64,000 nt of DNA from Deltaproteobacteria bacterium (GTDB lineage: Bacteria > Myxococcota_A > UBA9160 > JAJDAL01): contig JAJDAL010000040.1 of the NCBI GenBank assembly GCA_029261875.1, positions 62,001 through 126,000 of the forward strand, read 5' to 3'. The position numbers were made by a program, and so were the translations under genes. The notes under the pieces were generated by a model. The model had not been told where the DNA came from and searched no databases. It saw nothing but the letters and a program-made list of their open reading frames with translations. Positions 1-8,797 of this stretch are shown in pieces (within the stretch, counting starts at the first letter, position 1; each line of letters begins with the position of its first letter).

Positions 1-2
1 AG

Positions 3-290
3 GAACAGGCCATCCGCGCGGCGGGAGGTTCCGCGGCGGAGGTCCGTTCTCTTCGCGAACGACACTTCGACGCCGAAGCCGTCGCACGGCTCGAACTCCT
101 CGATCTGGAACGCTCCGCCTGGCAGGCTAAGCTCTCTTCCTATCGCGCCCAACGCGATGCTTTGTTGGCCGGCGAACCCGCGTCGGCAACGGAGGGTGAC
201 TTGGAGAACCTGCGCCGCGAACATTTCGCGCCGGAGGAGCTGGCCCGCGCCCGGGCCCTCGATCGTATCGACCTCGCAAAGAACCCCTGA
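3..290 (+). CDS. Lipase-specific foldase (lipase chaperone), C-terminal fragment
   Basis: The window opens inside this gene; 95 codons and a TGA stop remain. The sequence is strongly helical, with the repeated pattern of Arg/Glu-rich helices ending in 'LRREHFAPEELARARALD', which resembles the last helices of the lipase chaperone family (LifO/Lif). Those proteins are anchored in the inner membrane and fold a secreted lipase in the periplasm. The diagnostic N-terminal motif of the family lies outside the window, so the call rests on the C-terminal pattern alone. Its stop overlaps the start of the next gene (ATGA at 290), so the two are probably co-translated. The cognate lipase would be expected just upstream. 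Confidence 0.55.
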   Translation, partial: EQAIRAAGGSAAEVRSLRERHFDAEAVARLELLDLERSAWQAKLSSYRAQRDALLAGEPASATEGDLENLRREHFAPEELARARALDRIDLAKNP

Positions 291-676
291 TGCCCAACAC
301 ACCGCGAAAAAATCCCACGCAAGAACGACTCCGCCTCGAAGTCGACGCCTTGTTGATGGCGGGTGCCCATATTCTGAAGTTCGAAGGGATCGAACACTTC
401 GACGTCCAACGCATCAGCCAAATCGCCGGACTCAGCGTCCAGACCCTGCAGCGCTATTTCGAAGGGGCGGATCACATTCTCGCGACACTTCGCAAGCGCA
501 ACGAAGCCTGGTTCGACGAATGCGTACAGCGCGAGTTCAGCCGCATGCGCGACCTTCCTACCGAATCCGCCGCGCGGGGCAGGGCGGCCCTGGTCCGAGC
601 GATGCATTGGGATGACGCTGCGGAGGCCCCTTCCTCCGAAGAGACCGAAGCCAGCGCGCTCCCGCCGGCCTCCTAG
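290..676 (+). CDS. Short TetR/AcrR-family transcriptional regulator
   Basis: A 128-residue protein whose residues about 15-65 form a TetR-type N-terminal helix-turn-helix: a first helix, 'ISQIAGLSVQTLQRYF' as the HTH, then the conserved helix 'ADHILATLRKR'. Family members are usually near 200 residues. Here the ligand-binding domain is reduced to about 60 residues ending in an Ala/Glu/Ser-rich tail, so effector binding and dimerisation may be altered. The start ATG overlaps the stop of the foldase gene by one base in an ATGA junction, suggesting translational coupling. It may regulate the lipase/foldase genes, which is inference from position. Confidence 0.7.
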   Translation: MPNTPRKNPTQERLRLEVDALLMAGAHILKFEGIEHFDVQRISQIAGLSVQTLQRYFEGADHILATLRKRNEAWFDECVQREFSRMRDLPTESAARGRAALVRAMHWDDAAEAPSSEETEASALPPAS

Positions 677-738
677 TCCGCCAAACCGCTTCCCAATCCC
701 CGGGAAATCGGCGTAGGATAGAGGGCAAGAGGTGTGCA

Positions 739-1383
739 ATGGTGCGTTGGCGTAACGTTGGGTGGTTGGCCGTTCTCGCGTTGTTTCTTGCGACCGCGGC
801 ATCGAATTCCAAAGCGATTTCAATCGACTTCGAAGATCCGGTTTCCGGATCCGACACCGCCGCGGGCGGCTTCGAGGGTGTCTCGATCGCCGGGGGCCTG
901 GTTCTCAGCGAGGCGTTCATCGAACTCCTGACCCTCCATTCGGCCGTGGGCACCTGGGCGACTTCGGGCGATCAAGGCGCCTTCAACAGCCTGTCACCCA
1001 GCTTCGTGTTCACCTTCGATACGCCAGTTTTCGAGTTCTCGCTGAACGTTCTGGCGCTTCCCCTGGTAGACGCTCAGGTGGCTGTGCTCTTGCAGGCATT
1101 CGACGCCAACGGATTGCTGGACGAAATCCTTTCGGATCCCAATCAGATCGGCGATAGCGGCCTTCACGAAGACCACCTTGGCGTCGTGGAAGGCGGCATC
1201 ACGCGCGTCGAGGTGCAGGCGGTTTCCATTCGGGCTTGTGGGCTCCCTCCGTGTTACGACCCATTGGGAAGAGATCAGGTTTGGATCGATGATGTTGCGT
1301 TCAGCGTCATTCCCGAGCCCGCCGCCGTGTGGCTCCTGCTAGGAGGCCTTGTAGGAATGGGGTGGATCCGATGGAGCCGTTGA
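739..1383 (+). CDS. PEP-CTERM sorting-domain protein
   Basis: A 214-residue secreted protein. Residues 1-26 are a Sec signal peptide ('WLAVLALFLATAAS'), the middle is a beta-rich domain of unknown role, and residues 192-214 carry a PEP-CTERM tail: 'IPEP', a hydrophobic segment rich in Leu and Gly, then 'RWSR'. Such tails are recognised by an exosortase, which removes them while exporting the protein to the surface or the exopolysaccharide matrix. No exosortase gene is in this window. The ATG follows an AAGAGG ribosome-binding site. The gene's last 13 bases overlap the next gene, so the two are likely one transcript. Confidence 0.8.
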   Translation: MVRWRNVGWLAVLALFLATAASNSKAISIDFEDPVSGSDTAAGGFEGVSIAGGLVLSEAFIELLTLHSAVGTWATSGDQGAFNSLSPSFVFTFDTPVFEFSLNVLALPLVDAQVAVLLQAFDANGLLDEILSDPNQIGDSGLHEDHLGVVEGGITRVEVQAVSIRACGLPPCYDPLGRDQVWIDDVAFSVIPEPAAVWLLLGGLVGMGWIRWSR

Positions 1384-3719
1384 CGCGAAAGGCCCGACTC
1401 GTGGGCCTCCTTCTCCTTTTCCCACTGGTGGCCTGTACGCCGGAGATTGTTTCACCCGCCCACGAGTCCGCGGTCGACCCCAGCTCCGATGTCGCGGTAG
1501 CGATCGACTTGGGTCGTTCCCTCGACGAAGGCGACACGCTCCGCCTCGCACTGCTCGCGGGTGTGGACGCTCCGCCCGCAACCGTCCTCGACTTGACCGA
1601 CCATCTCGTCATTTCGGGTACGGATGCGAGCTTGTCCCTGGGAATCGAAAACCTCGTGGCCGGACGCAACACGCTCTTTCTGAGCATCGACCGCGGCAGC
1701 GACGGCAGCGTCGAGCACACCCGGAGCAGCACGTTCTCCTTCGAGCCCGATCTGGATCCGGCTGCCGCGGACCGCTGTGATCCGCTCGACAACGGCCACT
1801 GTTTGCTGCCCCTGCCCAACGATTTCTATTCCGTCGAGGACGCGGTCACGGACACCGGTCGCCGGGTGCACTTCACTCAGGAATCCATGCCCGCCAACGT
1901 TTTCGGCGACCACGTCGATCCCGCGGAACTCAATCGAAACGACGGATTCAGTGTCGGGCACTTCGCCATACTGCAGGTGCCCGGGATCGATCTCGACAAC
2001 ACCGGCGCGTCGCCCATCACCGACATCGAGCGATCCCTCGATCCCGATGCCCCGATCGTGATCATCAACGCCGACACCCTCGAGCGGCACATCTTGTGGG
2101 CGGAGCTCGATACCGGCTCGGCGGAACCTTCGACGGATTCCCTGATGATCCGTCCCGCCATCAACTACGACAACGCGGCGCGCTACATCGTCGCGCTGCG
2201 GCGATTGCGCGATGGCGCGGGGGAAATCATTCCCGCCGAACGCGCGTTTCAAGTCTATCGCGATGCCATTCCCACCTATCAACCGCTGATCGAAGGGCGC
2301 CGCCCGCAGATGGAGTCGATCTTCGACACCCTCGCCTCGGCGGGAATCGACCGGGACGACCTCTATCTCGCCTGGGACTTCACGGTCATCAGCAAGCGCA
2401 ACATGTCCGAGCGCATGCTCGCCATGCGCGACGACGCCTTCGCGAACCTGGGTGCGGCCGCGCCTGAATTCAGCGTGGACGAAGTGCTCGAGAACTCCCA
2501 CAGCCAACTGTTCCGAATCGTGCGCGGGACCTACCAGGTGCCCCTCTACGCCACCAACGACGGCCGACCCGGCGCCAGCCTCACACGAGCCGACCCGGAG
2601 GATCCGGATTCCCTTCCGATCGCAGTGGGGGAATACACGTCGAACTTCTCGTGCATCATTCCCAACGCCGGGGTACTCCAGAACGGAAGCTTGACCGCCA
2701 ACCCGCTGCGGCCGTCGCTGTACGGACACGGGCTCTTGGGCTCCCGACGAGAAGCGGAATCCGGGCACAACCGCGACTTCGCCGACGAGCACGGCTTCCT
2801 CTCCTGCGCGACGGACTGGATCGGGATGGCGGAGGGCGACGTCCCCCACATCGCCGCGGTGATCATTCGCGATTTCTCGAACTTCTCCACGCTGCCGGAT
2901 CGAATGCAGCAAGGCTTTCTCAACACCTTGTTCCTCGGGCGGTTGCTCATTCACGAAGACGGATTCGCGTCGCATTGCGCGTTTCAAGCCGTCCCCTGGA
3001 TCCCCGAGGAAGACGACGCGTGCCCCGCCAGCGGAGACCCCCTGATCGACCGCAGCGACCTCTTCTACGACGGGAACAGTCAGGGTGCCCTCGCGGGAGG
3101 AGGAGTCACGGCCTTCGCCCAGGATTGGACGCGCGCGGTACTGGGTGTTCCGAGCATGAACTACAGCACGCTCTTGCGCCGCAGTGTGGACTTCGACGAT
3201 TTCGCCGCCCTATTGGCCCTCACCTATCCCAATCGCCTCGACCAACAACTGGGAATCGGGCTCATCCAGATGTTGTGGGACCGAAGCGAAACCAACGGCC
3301 ACGCGAACCACCTCACCTCCGACACGTACCCGGGAACACCGCCCAAGAAGATTCTGCTGCAAGTCGCGTTCGGGGATCACCAGGTCGCCAACGTCGCGGC
3401 AGAAATCGAAGCGAGAACCCTGGGCGCGCACCTGCGAACGCCGGCCCTGGAGGCCGGGCGGCATACGGACGTGAACCCGTACTTCGGAATTCCCGAAATC
3501 CCCGCCTACCCCTTCGACGGTTCCGCGTTCGTCATCTTCGACAGTGGCACACCGCCGCCGCCGGTCATCAACACGCCGCCGCGCGACGGCCAGGATCCCC
3601 ACGAAACGCCGCGCCGCGACCCCCAGGGCAAACTTCAGAAGTCCGAGTTCCTGAAGACGAACGGTGCCGTCGTCGACACCTGCGGCACCGGGGTTCCCTG
3701 CTTGGCCACCGACCCCTGA
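1371..3719 (+). CDS. Large secreted lipoprotein with alpha/beta-hydrolase fold
   Basis: A 782-residue lipoprotein. I chose ATG 1371 because it gives a clean lipoprotein signal ('LLLLFPLVAC', lipobox Cys near residue 22). Longer in-frame starts add only a charged stretch. Residues about 120-230 include 'LPLPNDFYS' and 'RNDGFSVGHFA', patterns seen in large bacterial extracellular lipase-like proteins. Further on, 'YDGNSQGAL' provides a GxSxG nucleophile elbow with Ser570. A late Asp/His pair ('AFGDHQV', 'EAGRHTD') could complete a triad. The tail is Pro-rich. The substrate is unknown; esterase or lipase is inference. It overlaps the PEP-CTERM gene by 13 bases and converges on the next gene with a single base between stops. 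Confidence 0.65.
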   Translation: MEPLTRKARLVGLLLLFPLVACTPEIVSPAHESAVDPSSDVAVAIDLGRSLDEGDTLRLALLAGVDAPPATVLDLTDHLVISGTDASLSLGIENLVAGRNTLFLSIDRGSDGSVEHTRSSTFSFEPDLDPAAADRCDPLDNGHCLLPLPNDFYSVEDAVTDTGRRVHFTQESMPANVFGDHVDPAELNRNDGFSVGHFAILQVPGIDLDNTGASPITDIERSLDPDAPIVIINADTLERHILWAELDTGSAEPSTDSLMIRPAINYDNAARYIVALRRLRDGAGEIIPAERAFQVYRDAIPTYQPLIEGRRPQMESIFDTLASAGIDRDDLYLAWDFTVISKRNMSERMLAMRDDAFANLGAAAPEFSVDEVLENSHSQLFRIVRGTYQVPLYATNDGRPGASLTRADPEDPDSLPIAVGEYTSNFSCIIPNAGVLQNGSLTANPLRPSLYGHGLLGSRREAESGHNRDFADEHGFLSCATDWIGMAEGDVPHIAAVIIRDFSNFSTLPDRMQQGFLNTLFLGRLLIHEDGFASHCAFQAVPWIPEEDDACPASGDPLIDRSDLFYDGNSQGALAGGGVTAFAQDWTRAVLGVPSMNYSTLLRRSVDFDDFAALLALTYPNRLDQQLGIGLIQMLWDRSETNGHANHLTSDTYPGTPPKKILLQVAFGDHQVANVAAEIEARTLGAHLRTPALEAGRHTDVNPYFGIPEIPAYPFDGSAFVIFDSGTPPPPVINTPPRDGQDPHETPRRDPQGKLQKSEFLKTNGAVVDTCGTGVPCLATDP

Positions 3720-3720
3720 G

Positions 3721-5559
3721 CTAGGGACTCGGGCAGTTGATCACGACGTCGCTTCCATCCATCGCGAACGGCGGCGTCGGAATCACCGACGGCCGGACAT
3801 CTCCCGGCAGTAACACGTTGAAGGGATCTGCCTCGACGTTCATCCAGGACGGATTCGGATTGCCGGGGGTGCTGTCCAACATCGCCGTCACCCAATCCAC
3901 GATACGCGGCACGCCACCCAGCACGTCCGTATAGACCTTGTTGCTGCCGTACATGGTGTGGCGCGACCCACTGCCGATGAAATAGCGGTAATTTTCCGGC
4001 GCGAGCGCCGCTTGCTCGAAGGCTTGCTCGCGCATCACCCGATTGAACTCACAACTTCCCTGCCACCAGGTGAGCGCCGCCGCGGGTTGATTGCCGTTGA
4101 GCATGATGTTGTAGAAACCCGTCTGGCCGCCGGTCCCGCCGTCGAAGGCAGACGTGTAGTTCGCCCAATTGGTGTTCGGATAGAAGTCCGCCACCGCATC
4201 GATGTAACCCACCATTCCCGTTCCTTCGCTAACGGTCTCGAGAACACCGGGGACGTCAGCCGGTAGATTGGCCTCGAAATTCCAATTACTGAATTCATTC
4301 TGCAGAAAATCGTCGGTGATCACCCCGTTCGACGCATCGCCCAGCACGTGGAACTGGGATGCGGGCCAGACATCGTGCAAACCGGGACCGTGAAAGAGCG
4401 CCCCATATCCGCCCGCACTCGACCCGGTCACCATGACGGCTTCGGGATTCAGGAAATGCTCGCGCGCCCACTTCTCGACGATCTTCGCGTTCTGGAAACC
4501 GCGGTGTTCGACGTGGAGCGGGTTGTTGGGATTCAAGTTGTCGTAGTCCTGGGCGATGTCGCCGTAGTGAATGTCACAGCTGCAATAGGACACGAACACG
4601 ATGTGCCAATCGCGGAAGGGATTCTCGGAGTTGTCGAGATCCGCGAAGCCCGTCGACACATTGTTGGGATTGTCGCTGCCGTTCGGGTTCACATTGTCGT
4701 CACACACGGGAATCTGGCAGGTCAGTTGTTCCCAGCACGCGCCGCCACCCTGGTAATACATCACGACCTTGTTCACGGTTCCGCGTTTCGCAAAGAAGTG
4801 GTAGGGCGTATCGAAGACGCAAGTGGCACTCATGTCGCGCCCGAGATACGCGGTCGACCCGGTCGGCGAGATCGTATCGAATTGATCGGAACTGACGTTC
4901 GGTGAGACGATCGTTGCAAGCACCGCTTCGTCGACGAATTCGTCGATGTGGTCCGCCACGTCATCCGCGTCCGCCCCGCTGGGGCAACTGGCCGCCGCCG
5001 CATCCCACGCCTCGTTGTAGCGTTCGTCGACCCGCGCACGGTTGCTTAGGAGCTTTTCGCCCTCCGGGTCGCGCGCCAGGCGCTTGATGTGCTTGCTCTC
5101 GGAAGTCAGGAGGCGATAGCAACGCAGGGCAGCCGCCCGAATCAGTCGGCTTCCACAGCGCGCTTGATCCGGATCCTGAAAGTCCAATCCCGTATTGATC
5201 TCCTGAACGATGTCCCCCACCAGCGTGTCCACGCGCCCTTGCGCGTCGTTCCAGGTCTCGGTGGTTTCGCTGCAATTCGTACCGCGCGAGAGCGCGCGTT
5301 CGTCCGCGCGGCTCCAACGCCCGTCCGATCGAAGGGCGAGTTCGCTAAGCGCCGCATCTCGATCGGCGGCATCCTGGTTTCGGTCCCATTTCGCCCAGGT
5401 CTTCAAGGTCGCCAGGCAATAGCGCGCCGCTTCACGCTGCTTCGTACTGACGCATTGATTGGCGGGAAACGTGGCCGCGTGGCCCGTTTGAACCAGGAAC
5501 AACGCACCCACGATTCCGAGAACGAGTGAACGAATGAAAGAAATCCGCCGAAGACCCAT
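3721..5559 (-). CDS. Secreted pectinacetylesterase-family protein
   Basis: A 612-residue exported protein. ATG 5559 is preceded by a near-perfect AGGAGGT ribosome-binding site and begins a signal peptide ending 'QTGHA'. Residues about 28-235 are a helical, Arg/Asp/Ala-rich region with scattered cysteines that I do not recognise. Residues about 240-600 match the pectinacetylesterase/Notum family: 'VVMYYQGGGACWE' early, the nucleophile motif 'TGSSAGGYGALFHG' (Ser381), and 'GSGSRHTMYG' late, which supplies the likely catalytic His. Bacterial members are presumed carboxylesterases with uncertain natural substrate. The long N-terminal extension is unusual for the family. It lies 103 bases downstream of a same-strand SGNH-like gene. 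Confidence 0.75.
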   Translation of the reverse strand: MGLRRISFIRSLVLGIVGALFLVQTGHAATFPANQCVSTKQREAARYCLATLKTWAKWDRNQDAADRDAALSELALRSDGRWSRADERALSRGTNCSETTETWNDAQGRVDTLVGDIVQEINTGLDFQDPDQARCGSRLIRAAALRCYRLLTSESKHIKRLARDPEGEKLLSNRARVDERYNEAWDAAAASCPSGADADDVADHIDEFVDEAVLATIVSPNVSSDQFDTISPTGSTAYLGRDMSATCVFDTPYHFFAKRGTVNKVVMYYQGGGACWEQLTCQIPVCDDNVNPNGSDNPNNVSTGFADLDNSENPFRDWHIVFVSYCSCDIHYGDIAQDYDNLNPNNPLHVEHRGFQNAKIVEKWAREHFLNPEAVMVTGSSAGGYGALFHGPGLHDVWPASQFHVLGDASNGVITDDFLQNEFSNWNFEANLPADVPGVLETVSEGTGMVGYIDAVADFYPNTNWANYTSAFDGGTGGQTGFYNIMLNGNQPAAALTWWQGSCEFNRVMREQAFEQAALAPENYRYFIGSGSRHTMYGSNKVYTDVLGGVPRIVDWVTAMLDSTPGNPNPSWMNVEADPFNVLLPGDVRPSVIPTPPFAMDGSDVVINCPSP

Positions 5560-5662
5560 GGCCGCACCTCCTAGCCGATGAAGGTCCATCCTACCGGCAT
5601 TCCGGCGTGCAGCCCAACAGAGATTCTCGGATCGCCTTAGTCCGCGAAAGAGTGGCGAAATT

Positions 5663-6679
5663 TCAGCGCGCGTCGAAGTAGCCCCGCAGGATGCGGCCGA
5701 TCTCGTGGGAGCGTTTCGCACTGCCTTCGCGATTGAGATGGCGCGGATCCGCGAAATGCTCCACGGGCCAGGTCTCGAACATCTCGAAGGGAACGAAGAT
5801 CCGCGGATGCTGGCCGAAGTACCGTTCCATCTCGCCCTTCACCCGCGCGGCCCGCCCCTTGGGCTCGTAGGTGCACAGTGCCGGGTTGAAGAACACCGCG
5901 AGATCGACGTCGTAGCGCTCCGCCAATTCGCGAAAGGCTTCGATTTCCCCGATCAGCGCCGGTGCATAGCGAGGTGTGTAGCCACGGATCTGGTTGCAGC
6001 GCCGCACGTCGAGTTTGCGTCGCCAATCCAACGGGGCCCAGCCGATGTCTTCGCGGATCTGTTGTTGGAGAGCGCTCGTGGTTTCGAACGTGGGAAGGGC
6101 CTGGACGCCCATGATCTTCGGTGCCTGATCGCCCTCGAGGAGTTCCTGATCCAGCCGCCCGAAGTAGAGCGCATTCGACGCAAACAGACGCCAGCTGAAA
6201 CTCGGCAGATTCACGACGCTCTTCCAACTCAGATAGTTCTCGTAGATCGAGTTGGCGAGCGTCCGGTCCGGGAAGTTGAAGGGACCGATGCGCGGCGTCA
6301 TGTGGAATACGAGAAGCTCGACCGAGGGGTTCTTCCGCAGCGCGAACTCGGCGACGTAGCGATAGCCCGGATAGCCCGTGTCGCCGCAACACCCGAGATT
6401 GACGACGCGTTGGCCTGCGAGGTGTTCCATCGCGAGCTTCGGCTGAACGCCAAAGAAGGTCGAGCTGTCGCCGACGAAGACAATCTCTGCAGGCCTTTGG
6501 GCCAACACTTCCAGCTTCTCGTAGAGGATGACTTTTTGGAGGCTCGGCGGCTTCCCGTACGCGAACTCGAAGAATTCCCGCTCGTACTTGCCCTTTACGG
6601 GCAGCGCGAACAGCGCCACTTCGATGACGACGATGATCGCCAGAGCGACCCAAAGAGCCTTGAAGGGGCGCGCCGACAT
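5663..6679 (-). CDS. Membrane-anchored SGNH-hydrolase-like protein
   Basis: A 338-residue protein with one N-terminal transmembrane segment (about residues 8-27) and a periplasmic domain. It carries an SGNH/GDSL-type block, 'VFVGDSSTFFGV' (Gly70-Asp71-Ser72), and a C-terminal 'HFADPRHLN' with the Asp-x-x-His pair (Asp311, His314) of this fold. Related proteins act as O-acetyltransferases or esterases on polysaccharides (AlgJ/AlgX-like). The specific role here is unknown. ATG 6679 was chosen because it directly precedes the membrane segment and follows an AGGTG motif. Its promoter must lie in the 456-base divergent region upstream. A second protein of similar layout lies at 61046-62350. Confidence 0.65.
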   Translation of the reverse strand: MSARPFKALWVALAIIVVIEVALFALPVKGKYEREFFEFAYGKPPSLQKVILYEKLEVLAQRPAEIVFVGDSSTFFGVQPKLAMEHLAGQRVVNLGCCGDTGYPGYRYVAEFALRKNPSVELLVFHMTPRIGPFNFPDRTLANSIYENYLSWKSVVNLPSFSWRLFASNALYFGRLDQELLEGDQAPKIMGVQALPTFETTSALQQQIREDIGWAPLDWRRKLDVRRCNQIRGYTPRYAPALIGEIEAFRELAERYDVDLAVFFNPALCTYEPKGRAARVKGEMERYFGQHPRIFVPFEMFETWPVEHFADPRHLNREGSAKRSHEIGRILRGYFDAR

Positions 6680-7135
6680 CACCTGGCCGCGATCGGAACC
6701 AACATGGCTGCACTTCCTGCTTGGATCGATTGCCTCGCAGTTTAGAGGAACACCGCGCGAGTTCCGATCCCCCGGAGCGATTTTCACGATCGACTGTTCT
6801 GCCGCCTCGCGGATGCGCAGGAGCGCGTCTCAGGGCCGGAACAAAGCGGTCGAAAATCCTGGAGCGCCTAGGGAGAAGTACCCACGGCGGGCCTCCAAAA
6901 ACACCGAGAATCCGCCCGGAATCGGTGGAGAAAACGTCAATTTTTCTACGGACACTCCGAGAAGGTGATCCACGTCACGAACAAATTCAAACGCTGCGCC
7001 CGCCCCCCACACGCTTTCGAGCCTCGGTGGAACATCCGCGAAGGCAACGCCGTTCGAACTTGTCGGTCCCGAGGTCTACGGACCCTCGAACATCACAGCC
7101 CGCGAACGGATTCGCACCACCCAGGAGAGCCACAC
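6680..7135. other. Divergent intergenic region, no gene seen
   Basis: 456 bases between the start codons of two divergent genes. Open frames here have no ribosome-binding site, no recognisable domain and skewed composition, so I call none real. The region contains one perfect GTGA-N6-TCAC motif (6965-6978) and should hold promoters for both neighbours. Confidence 0.5.
6965..6978. promoter_or_regulatory. CRP/FNR-like palindromic site
   Basis: GTGATCCACGTCAC: two perfect half-sites GTGA and TCAC separated by six bases, the spacing used by CRP-family regulators. It sits about 160 bases upstream of the start of the propeller protein and about 285 bases upstream of the divergent SGNH-like gene. 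Function is inferred from the motif only; a 14-base match can arise by chance. Confidence 0.35.
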
Positions 7136-8572
7136 TTGATTCGATCGCGAAGCCTCAGCGTCTACCTGCTAGCCGGATTCTTCCTTCTCGCGCAAAGTGC
7201 GTCCGCCAACCCGAACGCAACCCGCCTCACCGCCAACGGTGCCGTGCCCAGCGAGCCGATGCTCGAAGGGGAACTCGTGGGCTGGACGGACTACCGCGAC
7301 GGTGCGTCGGACGTCTATGTCCTCGATCGCGCGAGCGGTATCGAACATCGGGTCACGGACAGTGCGGGCGAAGATCGACTTCTCGGTCTATCGGGGACGC
7401 GTCTGCTGATTCTGAGCGACGCAGACCTCGTCGTGTGTAGCTTCGATCGCGCCTCCGGTGCGTGCGCTCCCGAGGCGCTGACCTTCGGCGCCTACAACCC
7501 GGGCGAAGCCTCCCTCGACGGCGATCGCGTGGTGTGGTTCGACGCCGGCCTCGACCCGTCCATCCTGGACGACCGTCTGGTGATTGCGAACCTCTCGGAT
7601 GGAAGCCGAACCTACTACTACCCGCCCGCCAACACCGCCATCGGACACCCGCAGTTCGCCGGCGAACGGATCCTCTTCGAATCCGTCAAAGGCAAGAAGT
7701 CCCGAATCGAGTCCTACGACCTCGCCACGGGCAAGGTGAAACGGATCCACGCCAGCCGCATCGAACGCGGCCTTCCCGCCGCGTCCGGAGATCGCGTGGT
7801 ATGGAGCGAGGGCGACGTCGAAACGGCCGACGTACGGATGTACGACTTCGCGGCCCAGAAGAGCAGCGACCGCAAACGTTGGGCGTCCCAGTCCGCCGGC
7901 GGACAACTCGCTCCGCGCATCGCGGGCGACCGAATGGTGTGGGAAGACATGCGCGATGGACAAGGCGAGGTCTACCACTGCAACCTCCGCAATGGCATCG
8001 AGACGCAGGTTGCCCCCAGCGGAAGCAGCCAGCATCAGCCCTTCGTCCACGGCGACGAAGTGGTCTGGGTCGAAGACGATGGCCTGTTCATTGCCGCGTT
8101 GCCGGCCTTTCAGGAACCGGAAGTGGAATCGAACCGGATCCAGAACGCGGGCTTCGAGGATGCGAAGCAGAACTGGAGTGGCTTCTCGAAGCGCAAGCAG
8201 TTGACCAGCGATACGGCGTTCAACGGAAGCAGTGCGGTGCGCTTCGATCTGGGCACCGGCGTCCTGGTGTTGCGCCAGAGCGGAATCATCGAACTCGACG
8301 CTGCCGGCGACTTCCGGATTCGAGCCGGCCTGCGGACGGAAGGCGTGTCGGGTGTCGCCATGCTGGAAGTCGAGTGGAAGAACGCCAAGGGCAAGACACT
8401 GCGCGTCGACAGCTTCGGGCACGCGACCGGTGACACACCGTGGACCGTGATCGGGGAAGACGCCTTTGCCTCGCCTCCGGATGCCGCCAAAGCCATCGTA
8501 CGCCTCGTCACCACCCGGGGTGCGGGTAGTGCGTACTTCGACGACGTTCGCTTCGAGAACGCCGACCAGTGA
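7136..8572 (+). CDS. Secreted TolB-like beta-propeller protein with C-terminal carbohydrate-binding-like domain
   Basis: A 478-residue exported protein. I place the start at TTG 7136, eight bases after AGGAG and directly before a signal peptide ('VYLLAGFFLLAQSASA'). Residues about 30-330 contain six or seven repeats of the form 'G.RVVWSEG....DVRMYD' and 'GDRMVWEDMRDGQGEVY', typical of TolB/WD40-like propeller blades. Residues about 335-478 begin 'IQNAGFEDAKQNW' and read like a jelly-roll carbohydrate-binding module. Nothing points to catalysis, so a binding or scaffolding role outside the inner membrane is likely. A GTGA-N6-TCAC motif lies upstream. Confidence 0.65.
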   Translation: MIRSRSLSVYLLAGFFLLAQSASANPNATRLTANGAVPSEPMLEGELVGWTDYRDGASDVYVLDRASGIEHRVTDSAGEDRLLGLSGTRLLILSDADLVVCSFDRASGACAPEALTFGAYNPGEASLDGDRVVWFDAGLDPSILDDRLVIANLSDGSRTYYYPPANTAIGHPQFAGERILFESVKGKKSRIESYDLATGKVKRIHASRIERGLPAASGDRVVWSEGDVETADVRMYDFAAQKSSDRKRWASQSAGGQLAPRIAGDRMVWEDMRDGQGEVYHCNLRNGIETQVAPSGSSQHQPFVHGDEVVWVEDDGLFIAALPAFQEPEVESNRIQNAGFEDAKQNWSGFSKRKQLTSDTAFNGSSAVRFDLGTGVLVLRQSGIIELDAAGDFRIRAGLRTEGVSGVAMLEVEWKNAKGKTLRVDSFGHATGDTPWTVIGEDAFASPPDAAKAIVRLVTTRGAGSAYFDDVRFENADQ

Positions 8573-8579
8573 GCCCAAT

Positions 8580-8613
8580 CCAGCGCCGGGCGGGCCTCCC
8601 CACCCGGCGCTGG
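8580..8613 (+). terminator. Hairpin downstream of the propeller gene
   Basis: A perfect 11-bp inverted repeat, CCAGCGCCGGG at 8580-8590 and CCCGGCGCTGG at 8603-8613, with a 12-base loop. It begins eight bases after the stop codon at 8572. There is no T-run after it, so it may stop transcription inefficiently or mainly protect the 3' end. Confidence 0.45.
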
Positions 8614-8709
8614 TTCGCGGCCCCGCCCGTTTCGAAAGCTCGTGTCGCCCGTGTGAACACGCCGTTCAGTTGTCCACGAAGTGCTCGAAACGAAGAAAGC
8701 CGCGCATTC

Positions 8710-8729
8710 GCCGTACAGGGGTGTACGGC
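8710..8729. promoter_or_regulatory. Perfect inverted repeat, candidate operator
   Basis: GCCGTACA-GGGG-TGTACGGC: two perfect 8-bp arms around a 4-base centre, about 157 bases upstream of the first gene of the phosphatidyltransferase/patatin operon. No T-run follows, so an operator for a dimeric regulator is more likely than a terminator. The regulator is unknown. Confidence 0.4.
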
Positions 8730-8797
8730 AAATGTCGGTGCGAGAATCCGAAACCGGCTTGGGGCGCACCGGCAGTTACCCCGAGAACCCACCGACG

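Noticed and set aside
1452..2987. A 511-codon open frame on the minus strand
   Set aside because: Antisense to the lipoprotein gene, with no signal or domain.
6721..7440. A 239-codon plus-strand frame through the divergent gap
   Set aside because: Arg/Pro-rich translation, no ribosome-binding site, and it overlaps the start of the propeller gene in another frame.
7388..8578. A 396-codon open frame on the minus strand
   Set aside because: Antisense to the propeller protein, which has a signal peptide and blade repeats.
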